Shown here one piece after another: positions 30,375-37,993 of a stretch of DNA of 54,316 bases. Made by a program: the position numbers and the translations under genes. The notes beneath the pieces are model-generated. The model saw only the letters and a list, made by a program, of their open reading frames with translations. It was not told where the DNA came from and ran no database searches. This DNA is from a virus. The DNA is taken from positions 1 through 54,316 of IMG/VR virus record IMGVR_UViG_3300029258_005835. One strand, 5' to 3'. Numbering within the stretch: the first letter of the stretch is position 1; each line of letters opens with the position of its first letter.

Positions 30375-32788
30375 AGAAGTTTATTCTAGTGCTGTTGCTC
30401 ACTGTTCTGGCGTCTGTTCTGCTGCCGGTGAGCGCGTGGGCGCAGACATCCACGATAGACACCGATGTGGGGGATATAGACACAGCACTAGACGATACAT
30501 ACCAGACTCGATCGTTCTATGCTTCTGGCCTTCATTGGTTCTTCTGGGTGGATACTGACGACGACCAAGCTAGATATAGCACATCTGCCGATCTTACGGC
30601 AGGATCGTGGGCTGCTGCTGTGAATCTAATTGATGTCGAATATGGGAATCGGCTCTCAGTATGGTATGACGAAGGCACTAACACAGTCCACCTTGCCGCT
30701 GGTGATAAATCTGAATCGGATGCCTACTATCGTATGGGCACACCGGAGGTAGATGGGGCAATTACTTGGGCAGATAACTGGGATTACGTGTGTGAAGCAT
30801 ATTACCCTATCCATATCATTACAGACTCAAATGGCTATCCGTTTCTCTCTGCTGGCAAAACTGTTTACCGATCAACGACACGGGACGGGACATTTACATC
30901 AGACGGAGCACCATATGTATTTACGGGTGATAGTGGGGCTGGGTATCCTGTTTTGGTGCCCCTGACGAGTGGCAAAGTCGCAGCGGTTACCACTGATGGC
31001 GCCATCTATGATCTTTTCATAACTCGTTGGGATGGGTTTAACTGGAGTGCTGAGAAGGAACTTGATGATACCTATCCTCTCAGTGACGTGGCGGCGATCA
31101 ATGTGGACGACGATGTCTATATTGTGCTTAAACGAACCACTGGTGGCGGTGCTGCTGACCGCATTGCGATGGTCAAATACACGTACGGCAGCAATTCGTT
31201 TGGCAGTATCTTCTACGTCTACAATAACGATATCGGTAGTCATAACGACCCCACAGTCACCAAAGACACCAATGATGACATCTACATCCTCTGGCCTAAT
31301 TACAATGCGCCAGCAGCGCAGAGCGACATCATCTACTACCGTGTCTACGACGTGTCTGAGGATGATGGCGAGAACTCCCTCAGTGATACGGTTGAGTTTG
31401 TGGACGAATCTGTGCTCGATGGACTCCCCGCGGCGTGCCAGGGAATTCACTGTGACTACGATAGTGATGGATTCCTCAAAGTGTACTACCCGGCTGATGC
31501 AGCGAGAGCAAAGGTCAAGGGTGAATCGCTGCTGGATGTTGACACCCTGATTCCAGCTACTGTAACCGAGACTTCTGCACGGCTTCGCGGCGAAATAGTA
31601 ATGCTTGGCCTCGGGAGCGCTTCCGCTCAGGGATTCGAGTACCGCGAAGAGGGTGGTGCTACGTCCACCGAGACGGATAACGGCAGCTTCGGGCCGGGAG
31701 TATTCAACTACGACCTCTCCGGCCTCTCCGAGGGAATAACTTATCAGTACCGCGCGTTCGCCACGGATGCTACGGGAACCGTGTATGGTGAGTGGGTTGA
31801 GTTCCAGACGTCCGGCGAGGCTGAAGGCGGCGAGGGCGGCGACGCACCGGGAGCAAACGCCACCGCCCCTCCCGAGGTGACTACGCTTCCCGCGACGTAC
31901 GTGGCCGTCCACACAGCCCAAGTGCACGGTCGCCTAGACGACGACGGAGACGGCATCACAGCCATGCGATTCCGCTACACCGACGGCGTCACGACCAGCT
32001 ACACCCCATGGGTCTCGAACTACGCTACGGGGGACACCCACTCCGCCACCCTCACCGGACTCGACCTCGGCACAGCCTACCAGTTCCGCGTGGAAGGCCA
32101 GAACACCGAGGGCACGGACGAGGGTGCCTACCTGAACTTCACAACCTTGTCCAGTATCCAGCCACCAGGGAACGTCACAGCCTATGCGGAGGAGACCAGC
32201 ATCGTCCTGTCGTGGACGATGGGAGCAGGGTCCACCAAAACCCTGATCCGGTACAAGAAGGGCGGCTACCCGACCAGCACGACCGACGGTTCCCTCATGG
32301 GGAACGTCACGGGAGGTTCAGCCGAGCATACCGGACTGGAGAGTGGCGCGACGTACTACTATTCCCTATGGGGCGTCAGCGGCAACCTGACGTCCGCGAC
32401 GTACGCGACGGTGATGTCGACGACGATATCCGGCGTCGAAGATGAGGACCGCGACGCGCCCGACACACCAGGGCTGTGGTTCATCTCCACCGACTACACA
32501 CGCTTCAGCAACATGCCGCTGTACGACCAGATCAACGATTTCATCGCTTCGCTGGGGATGCCTCTGGGGACGGGCTGGTTCTTCGGCGCGCTGCTGATCT
32601 GTGTCGCCGTATCCCTCGCGGTGTTAGCGAAATCCAGAAACGGGACGGCGGCCCTGATCGTCTTCGCGGTAGCGCTCGCAATCAGCTGCGTCCTGCAGCT
32701 CCTCCCTATGTGGATGGTCGCGTTCGTTATTCTCGCGTTCGTAGGAGTAGGCAAGATGGCGTCTGACCAACAGAGGAGGGCATACTAG
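30371..32788 (+). CDS. Secreted fibronectin-III surface protein with C-terminal TM anchor, 805 aa
   Basis: Signal peptide MKKFILVLLLTVLASVLLPV ending in AWAQ. Residues 30-390 form repeated Asp/Tyr/Trp-rich strands like a sialidase-type beta propeller. Three fibronectin-III-like modules follow (about 395-680), the last starting PPGNVTAYAEETSIVLSW. At 705-800 three TM helices (WFFGALLICVAVSLAVLA and on) anchor it, with a short basic tail. Bases 30400-31550 are clearly AT-richer than the GC-rich 3' half, suggesting exchange of the distal domain, as in phage adhesins. Likely receptor-binding or surface spike protein. The stop shares one base with the next GTG. Confidence 0.8.
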   Translation: MKKFILVLLLTVLASVLLPVSAWAQTSTIDTDVGDIDTALDDTYQTRSFYASGLHWFFWVDTDDDQARYSTSADLTAGSWAAAVNLIDVEYGNRLSVWYDEGTNTVHLAAGDKSESDAYYRMGTPEVDGAITWADNWDYVCEAYYPIHIITDSNGYPFLSAGKTVYRSTTRDGTFTSDGAPYVFTGDSGAGYPVLVPLTSGKVAAVTTDGAIYDLFITRWDGFNWSAEKELDDTYPLSDVAAINVDDDVYIVLKRTTGGGAADRIAMVKYTYGSNSFGSIFYVYNNDIGSHNDPTVTKDTNDDIYILWPNYNAPAAQSDIIYYRVYDVSEDDGENSLSDTVEFVDESVLDGLPAACQGIHCDYDSDGFLKVYYPADAARAKVKGESLLDVDTLIPATVTETSARLRGEIVMLGLGSASAQGFEYREEGGATSTETDNGSFGPGVFNYDLSGLSEGITYQYRAFATDATGTVYGEWVEFQTSGEAEGGEGGDAPGANATAPPEVTTLPATYVAVHTAQVHGRLDDDGDGITAMRFRYTDGVTTSYTPWVSNYATGDTHSATLTGLDLGTAYQFRVEGQNTEGTDEGAYLNFTTLSSIQPPGNVTAYAEETSIVLSWTMGAGSTKTLIRYKKGGYPTSTTDGSLMGNVTGGSAEHTGLESGATYYYSLWGVSGNLTSATYATVMSTTISGVEDEDRDAPDTPGLWFISTDYTRFSNMPLYDQINDFIASLGMPLGTGWFFGALLICVAVSLAVLAKSRNGTAALIVFAVALAISCVLQLLPMWMVAFVILAFVGVGKMASDQQRRAY

Positions 32789-33123
32789 TGCGCATCGCGT
32801 GGATGACGGGGCTCGTACTGCTCTACGTGATCGGTATGGTTATATCCCTGACTTTGGAAGGAGAGTTCCTCGGGTCGTCAGAGACCACCGTGCTCTACCG
32901 GCTCATGAATCCCGAGTTCGGGAGCTTCACGAACCCGCTCAGTGCGATCGGCGGGTTTTTCATCATGATCTGGAACTGGATACAGGCTGTCTGGGATATT
33001 CTCACGTGGGACTACTCCTTCTTCCGCGGATCACTGGAAACCTTCCGCTACGTCGGGTGGGCTGGATCAATAGCCATGGTCGTCTCGCTCGTCTTGGCAG
33101 TCAGAGGGACAGGGAGCAGCTGA
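32788..33123 (+). CDS. Small three-TM membrane protein, 111 aa
   Basis: GTG start coupled to the previous stop. Hydrophobic segments at about residues 5-24, 48-72 (LSAIGGFFIMIWNWIQAVWD) and 88-107. One-base-overlap coupling at both ends shows it is made together with the surface protein upstream and the two-TM protein downstream. Possible envelope component. Confidence 0.65.
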   Translation: MRIAWMTGLVLLYVIGMVISLTLEGEFLGSSETTVLYRLMNPEFGSFTNPLSAIGGFFIMIWNWIQAVWDILTWDYSFFRGSLETFRYVGWAGSIAMVVSLVLAVRGTGSS

Positions 33124-33368
33124 TGCGCAACAGCAGGGCAGGCAGCATCGTTCTCGGTCTGGCGTGGCTCGCCATGATCGTAATTGTCTACCCCACGTTG
33201 AAGCCTGTCATCGAGTCGTTCGTATCGGACATGCTCGGCGTGACAGGGATCACGACTGGGTTCGCGTTCTTCATTCTCGACACGATGCCCTACTGGGGAC
33301 TGCTGGTGGGGATAGCTGGCGCCTTGTTTATCATCGCGTACGGTGGTAGGAGCAGCGAGAGCCGCTGA
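33123..33368 (+). CDS. Small two-TM membrane protein, 81 aa
   Basis: ATG overlaps the preceding TGA. TM1 at about residues 8-27 (IVLGLAWLAMIVIVYPTL), TM2 at about 50-72 (FFILDTMPYWGLLVGIAG), end YGGRSSESR. Its 3' end is duplicated imperfectly at 34124-34158. It may be a coat or scaffold membrane protein of the module. Confidence 0.65.
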   Translation: MRNSRAGSIVLGLAWLAMIVIVYPTLKPVIESFVSDMLGVTGITTGFAFFILDTMPYWGLLVGIAGALFIIAYGGRSSESR

Positions 33369-34159
33369 TATTTTTGTCCCAATACAAAGAGGAGGTAATC
33401 AATCATGCAAGACCGGAAGGGAGAAGCCCAAGCGAAAACCCATAGAGGAGTTGAGTTAGGAACCGACAAAGGGAGCTTCGATGATTACTACTGGCGCTGG
33501 CCCTTTGCTGTCGAAGCTGTCATCAACGGCGTTCATTATTCGTCGGTGCACGACGAAGCCATGATGCGAAAAGTAAGTGCTGCGATCTTGAGGCCCAAGT
33601 TGATTGCCGATGTTGCGCTCGTCATGGGGAACTATCCCAGAAGCCCATTATACAAACAATATCCCACGGAAGCGCGCGGCAAGAAGCTATTCTCTAAGGT
33701 ATACGAAGACCTCGTAGCACAGGGTTGGTTGTTCAACAAGACAGATGCCCCAAGCAGAATAGAAGTAGGTGTATACAAAGATGTCAGAGTATGGCACCCA
33801 GAACTCAAGGGGTACGAGATAGTCCTAACTGTAGGTAAGGACCACACCGTAGGGACGTGGGGAATCCGCTACATAGATGCGGCGAGCTTGGCTGATGAGC
33901 GTTGGGACGACACACCGCGAGCGAGAAAGGCGATAATTGACAAACAGCGAGACCAACGCAAACAATACGTCGAGGAAGAGCGGGAAGACTTACGGCGGAT
34001 ATTCACCAAAACTCACAAGAGAACCAAAAGCAAGAACCGAAAGCGGAGTACAACATCCGGAATAGGTGCTTGGTTCGGCGGTATCAGGCGGTGACGTGGT
34101 ATCGCCGTTCGCCTGAGCCTATTATCACCTACGGCGGCAGGAGCAGCGAGGGCCGCTGA
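33335..34159 (+). repeat. Duplicated gene tail flanking a 0.75-kb block
   Basis: 33335-33369 (end of the two-TM gene) and 34124-34158 share about 29 of 35 bases and end with the same codons: ACGG(T/C)GG(T/C)AGGAGCAGCGAG then CCGCTGAT. The second copy is a fragment that would read IITYGGRSSEGR-stop. The block between them holds the AT-richer gene at 33405, as expected for a gene inserted or shuffled by recombination between tails. Confidence 0.7.
33405..34094 (+). CDS. Unknown soluble protein, 229 aa, probably acquired
   Basis: ATG after AAGAGGAGGTAATCAATC. No membrane segment. Mixed alpha/beta with many aromatic residues; a long charged helix (RQRDQRKQYVEEEREDLRRI region) precedes a very basic end (KTHKRTKSKNRKRS). 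Its A+T content is higher than its neighbours and it is bracketed by the duplicated gene tail, so it looks like a late insertion (moron) in an otherwise membrane-protein operon. Function unknown. Confidence 0.65.
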   Translation: MQDRKGEAQAKTHRGVELGTDKGSFDDYYWRWPFAVEAVINGVHYSSVHDEAMMRKVSAAILRPKLIADVALVMGNYPRSPLYKQYPTEARGKKLFSKVYEDLVAQGWLFNKTDAPSRIEVGVYKDVRVWHPELKGYEIVLTVGKDHTVGTWGIRYIDAASLADERWDDTPRARKAIIDKQRDQRKQYVEEEREDLRRIFTKTHKRTKSKNRKRSTTSGIGAWFGGIRR

Positions 34160-34287
34160 TGCCATATTGCCCGTACTGTGGAACTGAGAAGTTGAAGAGG
34201 TTTGGCTTTTACCACTACCGAGGGGAAGCGAAGCGGCGCTACCAGTGTAAGTGCTGTGGGGGTACTACTGCTCGTCCGTTGAGGTGA
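34159..34287 (+). CDS. Stand-alone zinc-ribbon protein, 42 aa
   Basis: ATG 34159 directly after the duplicated gene tail. YCPYCGTEKLKRFGFYHYRG and YQCKCCGGTTARPLR form a four-Cys ribbon very similar to the 43474 protein (CPxC, YxYRG, RYxCxxCG, PL-R). The GAGG before the start is weak. Confidence 0.6.
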   Translation: MPYCPYCGTEKLKRFGFYHYRGEAKRRYQCKCCGGTTARPLR

Positions 34288-34320
34288 AAGCCCAAGCGCG
34301 ATCACAAGAGGAGGAGTCCG

Positions 34321-34758
34321 ATGGCACTGAACGGCGGGAAACTGATGGCGGCAGTCAAGAAGGGCGCGGCCAGCATCCAGAAGACGTACAGGGACATGCA
34401 GCGGGAGGCCGAGGAGAGGGCCAAGCGCAAGATCGCCAATGCCAAAACCAAGCACGAGAAGGAGCTGGCCCGTATCAATCTCGAGAGGGAGAAGATCGCG
34501 CTCCAGCGCCAGATGTGTGAGGCGCAGTCTGCGCTCGCGAGGGAGAAGGAGGCGGCGGACAAGGCACGGAAGGCCGCTGGCAGGCTGACGCTCGGGGAGC
34601 GGTTGCAGGAGCAGGCCGGTCAGTTCTCCCGTGGGCTTCAGGATGCCCAGAGGAGCATCCAGAAGGCGCAGAGAGGGTCCGCGCGGAGCGGGACGAGTAA
34701 GAAGACTAGCGCGAGGAAGAGCATGGCTGGGAAGGCTACCAGAGCCGCGAAGAAGTGA
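34321..34758 (+). CDS. Coiled-coil basic protein, 145 aa
   Basis: ATG after CACAAGAGGAGGAGTCCG. Residues 15-90 are one continuous charged helix (EEERAKRKI... EKELARINLEREKIALQRQ), a coiled coil, then a Ser/Lys/Arg/Ala tail. Such proteins can bridge membrane and nucleic acid. It is the last gene of the envelope operon before the hairpin terminator. Confidence 0.65.
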   Translation: MALNGGKLMAAVKKGAASIQKTYRDMQREAEERAKRKIANAKTKHEKELARINLEREKIALQRQMCEAQSALAREKEAADKARKAAGRLTLGERLQEQAGQFSRGLQDAQRSIQKAQRGSARSGTSKKTSARKSMAGKATRAAKK

Positions 34759-34802
34759 GAAGGCCGACGGGAGCACAGACGGCTCTAAGCTAGCCTTCTC
34801 AC
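34755..34802. terminator. Long hairpin between convergent operons
   Basis: GTGAGAAGGC (34755-34764) pairs perfectly with GCCTTCTCAC (34793-34802) around a 28-nt loop, in the gap between the rightward 34321 gene and the leftward 34810 gene. It is placed to end transcription from both sides, although no U-run follows. Confidence 0.6.
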
Positions 34803-34809
34803 CTCGTCA

Positions 34810-35229
34810 CTACTCGGGGTCTTTGATCCATTCCTCACCGTTCCACACCTCGCCGTACTTCGTCTTCATGACGAAGTCGAACCACAGTTCCTCGCCGGAA
34901 GCGTGGACGTCTCCATACTCAAGACACCACTGCCCGAAGTGCACCATCATCTTGCGAGCGGAGACATACTCTTCACGCACCATGTTCTGCAACTGATCTT
35001 GGCGGGGGAGCCACGTGAAACGGTCGTAGAAGCCCCGCTGGAATCTCCTCTCCTCGATGCGGAGACCGTTGAAGGGATCGTCGATAAACTGCCACTCCTT
35101 CTCGGTGAACAAAGCGGCTTGGTTCCAAGCTACCGACCACCAGACGTCGCCGCGCTTGGGCGATGGTCGGCTGCCTTGTATCTTCACAGCTTCTCTGCAC
35201 TTCTCAACATACCGTTCTGACTTGTCCAT
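34810..35229 (-). CDS. Unknown protein, 139 aa
   Basis: Last gene of the leftward accessory operon. The ATG follows an AGGGAGG-type site on the minus strand. Soluble, rich in Trp, Glu and Lys (KRGDVWWSVAWNQAALF, FGQWCLEYGDVHASGEELWF), with no known motif. Function unknown. Confidence 0.6.
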   Translation of the reverse strand: MDKSERYVEKCREAVKIQGSRPSPKRGDVWWSVAWNQAALFTEKEWQFIDDPFNGLRIEERRFQRGFYDRFTWLPRQDQLQNMVREEYVSARKMMVHFGQWCLEYGDVHASGEELWFDFVMKTKYGEVWNGEEWIKDPE

Positions 35230-35263
35230 TTTCGCTAACCTCCCTCGTACCCCATCTCGCAGT

Positions 35264-35422
35264 CTACTCCTTCTCCCTGCTGACTTCTCTCCATTCCGGC
35301 TCCGACGATACCTTGCCGCATCTGCGGCACACTACTGACCCTGATGACCGCATGTAGACGTACCCAGAGCCGCACTCCGGGCAGTATGGTTTCCTGCCTG
35401 TCTTTGCTTTCTGCTGCGTCAT
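35264..35422 (-). CDS. Small zinc-ribbon protein, 52 aa
   Basis: ATG (complement of 35420-35422) preceded on the minus strand by two tandem copies of AAGGAGGATCACAGT, the nearer being a good ribosome-binding site. YCPECGSGYVYMRSSGS and VVCRRCGKVS make a four-Cys ribbon. The tail is acidic and basic. Function unknown. Confidence 0.6.
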   Translation of the reverse strand: MTQQKAKTGRKPYCPECGSGYVYMRSSGSVVCRRCGKVSSEPEWREVSREKE

Positions 35423-35451
35423 TACTGTGATCCTCCTTACTGTGATCCTCC

Positions 35452-35634
35452 TTACTCTACCAGCCGTATTGCGCTGATGTGCTCGACTCCGGCGGACCTC
35501 ATCGTCGCTTCCACTTGGGCTTGGTTGTTACCGAAGATGTGTGTCGTCGCCGGACCTACGTCGCTTGTGTAGTCTACTTCGTAGGTGTAGACGACCGCCA
35601 TCATCTCTGTCGCGATAGCCGCCGCTCGGGTCAC
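35452..35634 (-). CDS. Small unknown protein, 60 aa
   Basis: The frame starts at GTG (35634) with no clear ribosome-binding site; the internal ATG-ATG near 35600 may be the real start. The sequence MMAVVYTYEVDYTSDVG then HIFGNNQAQVEATMRSAG and HISAIRLVE looks like a real small alpha/beta protein. Function unknown. Confidence 0.45.
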   Translation of the reverse strand: MTRAAAIATEMMAVVYTYEVDYTSDVGPATTHIFGNNQAQVEATMRSAGVEHISAIRLVE

Positions 35635-35675
35635 GGCGTTCGCGAAGGCGCGCGCCTCTTCGATGCCGACGGAGC

Positions 35676-35819
35676 CTATCGCAGAGTAGTCTCGCTGTCG
35701 TTTGGACGCTTTTGTTCAAGCTTCTCAGCCATCGCCCAAACCCGCGGCAGCAACCCAGCCCCAACCAACACAAACGTAACCGCTAGCCCCAGTATCACTT
35801 TCAACACCAACAACTCCAT
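35676..35819 (-). CDS. Tiny one-TM protein, 47 aa
   Basis: ATG at 35819 (minus strand) is preceded by AAAGGGGTG; an in-frame ATG at 35840 is an alternative. One TM segment (LLVLKVILGLAVTFVLVGAG) is followed by a charged tail. It overlaps the end of the zinc-ribbon gene upstream by 95 nt in another frame. Confidence 0.5.
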   Translation of the reverse strand: MELLVLKVILGLAVTFVLVGAGLLPRVWAMAEKLEQKRPNDSETTLR

Positions 35820-35961
35820 CAGCTTCACCCCTTTGGTCATCCTTACGAACGATCCAGTTTTTGTACCCGCATTCAGGGCATGGGTCCATACTGCCCACAA
35901 AGCCCTTGAATGTGTGTCCACACTTCTCGCACTTGTGCGCGACTTCCGCTAGCCAGATCAT
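35725..35961 (-). CDS. Small zinc-ribbon protein, 78 aa
   Basis: AHKCEKCGHTFKGFVG and DPCPECGYKNWIVRK form a four-Cys ribbon in the first 45 residues. The last 30 residues lie in the region where the one-TM gene is read in another frame and look like an out-of-frame translation. Either the genes overlap, or a frameshift joins ribbon and TM segment into one protein. The start overlaps the previous stop by ATGA. Confidence 0.5.
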   Translation of the reverse strand: MIWLAEVAHKCEKCGHTFKGFVGSMDPCPECGYKNWIVRKDDQRGEADGVVGVESDTGASGYVCVGWGWVAAAGLGDG

Positions 35962-36212
35962 GCTTCCCCCTTTGCGATAGCGGCCCTTATCTCAACCAAC
36001 AGCAACTCCTCGATAAACTCATGTTTGACAGATGCAAGAATAGCCAAGCTATGCTTACACGCCTCCAGCAGGTCGGGAGCTGCGGCGATCAGGCGGGCAT
36101 TGGCTTCGCGCCGTACATTATCAGCCACGACATTTAGTATGGGTCCACTATGAACAATGGCGTATCCGATATTAGCTGTTCCCTCGATTCCCCATGGTCC
36201 TGGTGTATGCAT
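35958..36212 (-). CDS. HTPGPW-type phage protein, 84 aa
   Basis: Starts MHTPGPWGIEGTANIGYA and continues with REANARLIAAAPDLLEACKH, a signature found in many small phage and prophage proteins of unknown function. The context of other tiny phage-like genes agrees. It supports a viral rather than purely plasmid origin of this block. Confidence 0.8.
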   Translation of the reverse strand: MHTPGPWGIEGTANIGYAIVHSGPILNVVADNVRREANARLIAAAPDLLEACKHSLAILASVKHEFIEELLLVEIRAAIAKGEA

Positions 36213-36249
36213 CCTGTACTCCTTTCTCCCGGCTCATGGCCGGGGCTGG

Positions 36250-36447
36250 CTAGTGTTGGTTGGCAAGCCATTCGTCACGCTGGCGTCGCGCCTCTGCTAG
36301 GCTTCGGGCGACACAGCCAAACAGCTTGCCGTTGATATGGCGATAGTCATACTGGACTCGCATCCCACGAGCGAGAGGACTGTAATACTCCTCGTAAGAC
36401 TCTTGCCCCATTGGGCAGGTCGAGCATCCGTCGATGTCGCTTTTCAT
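36250..36447 (-). CDS. Small unknown protein, 65 aa
   Basis: The ATG follows AAAGGAGGGTACAGG on the minus strand. It has a CSTCPMG motif near the N-terminus and a C-terminal charged helix (SLAEARRQRDEWLANQH). Soluble; possible metal site from the CxxC. Function unknown. Confidence 0.55.
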   Translation of the reverse strand: MKSDIDGCSTCPMGQESYEEYYSPLARGMRVQYDYRHINGKLFGCVARSLAEARRQRDEWLANQH

Positions 36448-36490
36448 CCTGTACCCTCCTTTTTCGTTTCAGTCCGGCTACTCAGAGAGG

Positions 36491-36688
36491 CTAGAGGCTT
36501 TGGCACGACTTCCCGACGATAGACCGTATGCGGTCGTCCCTAACATCGGCGCTGAATTCATCATCGACTATGATACCCTCGCCGTGACGCTGGAGTTCAT
36601 CTAGGAGTTCCGACCAAGTGAATCCCGTTGGGCGCTTGCGGACAATGGTTTGACCGGGAAGCGTCTGATAAGTGTACCGTGTCTCCAT
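36491..36688 (-). CDS. Small unknown protein, 65 aa
   Basis: The ATG follows AAAGGAGGAACCACA on the minus strand. Sequence TWSELLDELQRHGEGIIVDD and DVRDDRIRSIVGKS suggests a small alpha/beta fold. No motif recognised. Confidence 0.55.
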   Translation of the reverse strand: METRYTYQTLPGQTIVRKRPTGFTWSELLDELQRHGEGIIVDDEFSADVRDDRIRSIVGKSCQSL

Positions 36689-36746
36689 TGTGGTTCCTCC
36701 TTTCTCTAGCTACTCGCTAAACTTGAGTGGGATTGACCCACCTGGT

Positions 36747-36817
36747 CCCTAGAATCTCATACTGGCCGACACCCCCGACCGGAGGGTCAGGGGCGGGAGT
36801 CAGAGGAGATTCTAGGG
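36747..36817. repeat. 12-bp inverted repeat, probable intergenic hairpin
   Basis: CCCTAGAATCTC (36747-36758) and GAGATTCTAGGG (36806-36817) pair perfectly around a GC-rich loop that can itself fold. The left-moving gene at 36812 has its stop inside the second arm. Likely RNA processing or attenuation signal. Confidence 0.55.
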
Positions 36818-36967
36818 CTTTGTGGCTGCCTTAGACTCGCGGATACACTGCACACACTGTAAACTGATGACGAACTGGGGATCATCGCTCTTCGCAAGCG
36901 GGCAAGTCATCTGCGGGTGGTTGTGTATTGGGCAGACCTTTGGCTTGACCTTTGGCTCGAGTGTCAT
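36812..36967 (-). CDS. Small Cys/His protein, 51 aa
   Basis: ATG (complement of 36965-36967) follows TAGGAGGGCCGAA on the minus strand. Motifs VCPIHNHPQMTCPLA and LQCVQCIRES provide a possible C-x2-H...C and C-x2-C metal site. Function unknown. Confidence 0.55.
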   Translation of the reverse strand: MTLEPKVKPKVCPIHNHPQMTCPLAKSDDPQFVISLQCVQCIRESKAATKP

Positions 36968-37069
36968 TTCGGCCCTCCTATTCTCACTTCAGCATCTCTG
37001 CTGACCGATGCCCCGAACTGAGTTCGGAACGCTAAGTCAGGAGTTTGAGGTACTGAGGTCAAGAGAGAT

Positions 37070-37396
37070 TCACTTCCGATATTTCCTGAGCATTCGTTTC
37101 CTAGCCGCCTCGACTCTCTTGGCGACGACTGCTTTCCTGCTCTCTTCGGTCTTGAAGTACTGAGTTGTCGACATGGCGCCGTACTCCTCGCCGTTTCTTG
37201 TAATCATGATCCAAGCGGTGAAGAGACGTCCACACGGGATATCCAGCTGATGATAGGAGCCTTCCGTCGTACGCTCCTTCGACTTGGCTGTGCCCAGCAC
37301 AACCTTGATGCCGACTGCGCGCTCCTTCTCGTCCTTGACGCCAAAGTCGATCTGCCGCCTTGATGTAGTCTCCCTGTTTGTGATGACGTGCTTCAT
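37070..37396 (-). CDS. Unknown protein, 108 aa
   Basis: The ATG follows GAGGAGGAAACAAGGCA on the minus strand. Beta-rich (GIKVVLGTAKSKERTTEG, RLFTAWIMITRNGEEYGA) with a basic C-terminal helix (RVEAARKRMLRKYRK). Possibly nucleic-acid binding. Family unknown. Confidence 0.6.
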   Translation of the reverse strand: MKHVITNRETTSRRQIDFGVKDEKERAVGIKVVLGTAKSKERTTEGSYHQLDIPCGRLFTAWIMITRNGEEYGAMSTTQYFKTEESRKAVVAKRVEAARKRMLRKYRK

Positions 37397-37442
37397 TGCC
37401 TTGTTTCCTCCTCGTGTACTTCAGCGCATCCCCGCTGACTGG

Positions 37443-37468
37443 CTCCCCCAAAGTTGCCCTTGGGGGAG
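37443..37468. repeat. 9-bp stem-loop between leftward genes
   Basis: CTCCCCCAA (37443-37451) pairs with TTGGGGGAG (37460-37468), loop 8 nt. No U-run follows on the minus strand; it is probably a processing or attenuating hairpin. Confidence 0.55.
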
Positions 37469-37492
37469 ATGGGTCAGGAGAGATTCAGTATG

Positions 37493-37678
37493 TTAGGTTG
37501 GCCGACGAAACTCGATTAGTGCCAGGATGCCAACTACGATAAGGGCTACGGTGATCACGCCGACGGCCCACCACTTCGGCAGAAACACTAGGGACAGTAT
37601 GCTGACAGTCCCAGCGGCTACCACGAGTCCAAGACCCTGTAGGAAATACTTGTCCATACCTTTCCTAGGTGCCTTCAT
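37493..37678 (-). CDS. Two-TM membrane protein, 61 aa
   Basis: TM1 at about residues 14-34 (GLGLVVAAGTVSILSLVF) and TM2 at about 37-56 (AVGVITVALIVVGILALI), basic N-terminus. It has the same plan as the neighbours at 37694 and 37883, so three small membrane proteins follow each other. Confidence 0.6.
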   Translation of the reverse strand: MKAPRKGMDKYFLQGLGLVVAAGTVSILSLVFLPKWWAVGVITVALIVVGILALIEFRRPT

Positions 37679-37693
37679 CGTCCCATTCTCCTT

Positions 37694-37879
37694 TCACTCC
37701 TTTTGGTTTCTCTTAGCTCGAACAAATCCCACAACAACGCCTACGATCAACGCAGCAACAACAGCTGGTGCGGCATACCACAGACCACTTACAACCAATA
37801 CCCAAGATGCAACTCCAACCACAACTATACCCGGAAGCGCGATACCGACTACATCAAGTATGGATTTGCTGCTTCTCAT
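37694..37879 (-). CDS. Two-TM membrane protein, 61 aa
   Basis: TM1 at about residues 9-32 (VVGIALPGIVVVGVASWVL), TM2 at about 36-53 (AAPAVVAALIVGVVVGFV), then RAKRNQKE. Three nt separate it from the upstream 36-aa gene. Probable paralog in plan of the 37493 protein. Confidence 0.6.
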   Translation of the reverse strand: MRSSKSILDVVGIALPGIVVVGVASWVLVVSGLWYAAPAVVAALIVGVVVGFVRAKRNQKE

Positions 37880-37882
37880 TTC

Positions 37883-37993
37883 CTATTCTCCCTTCTCTCT
37901 CTTATCTTTCTTGTTGAGGATGATGGTAAGGATAAACCCTATGATCCCCACGACAGGGGCAATGCCGATCAGAATCTCTGGTGTACTCATCAT
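37883..37993 (-). CDS. Tiny one-TM protein, 36 aa
   Basis: ATG-ATG start preceded by CGAGGAGGAAA on the minus strand. MMSTPEILIGIAPVVGIIGF then ILTIILNKKDKREKGE: one TM with a basic cytoplasmic end. Upstream, 37994-38207 holds no convincing gene, only GC-rich hairpins such as GCCGCC/GGCGGC near 38024-38041. Confidence 0.55.
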   Translation of the reverse strand: MMSTPEILIGIAPVVGIIGFILTIILNKKDKREKGE

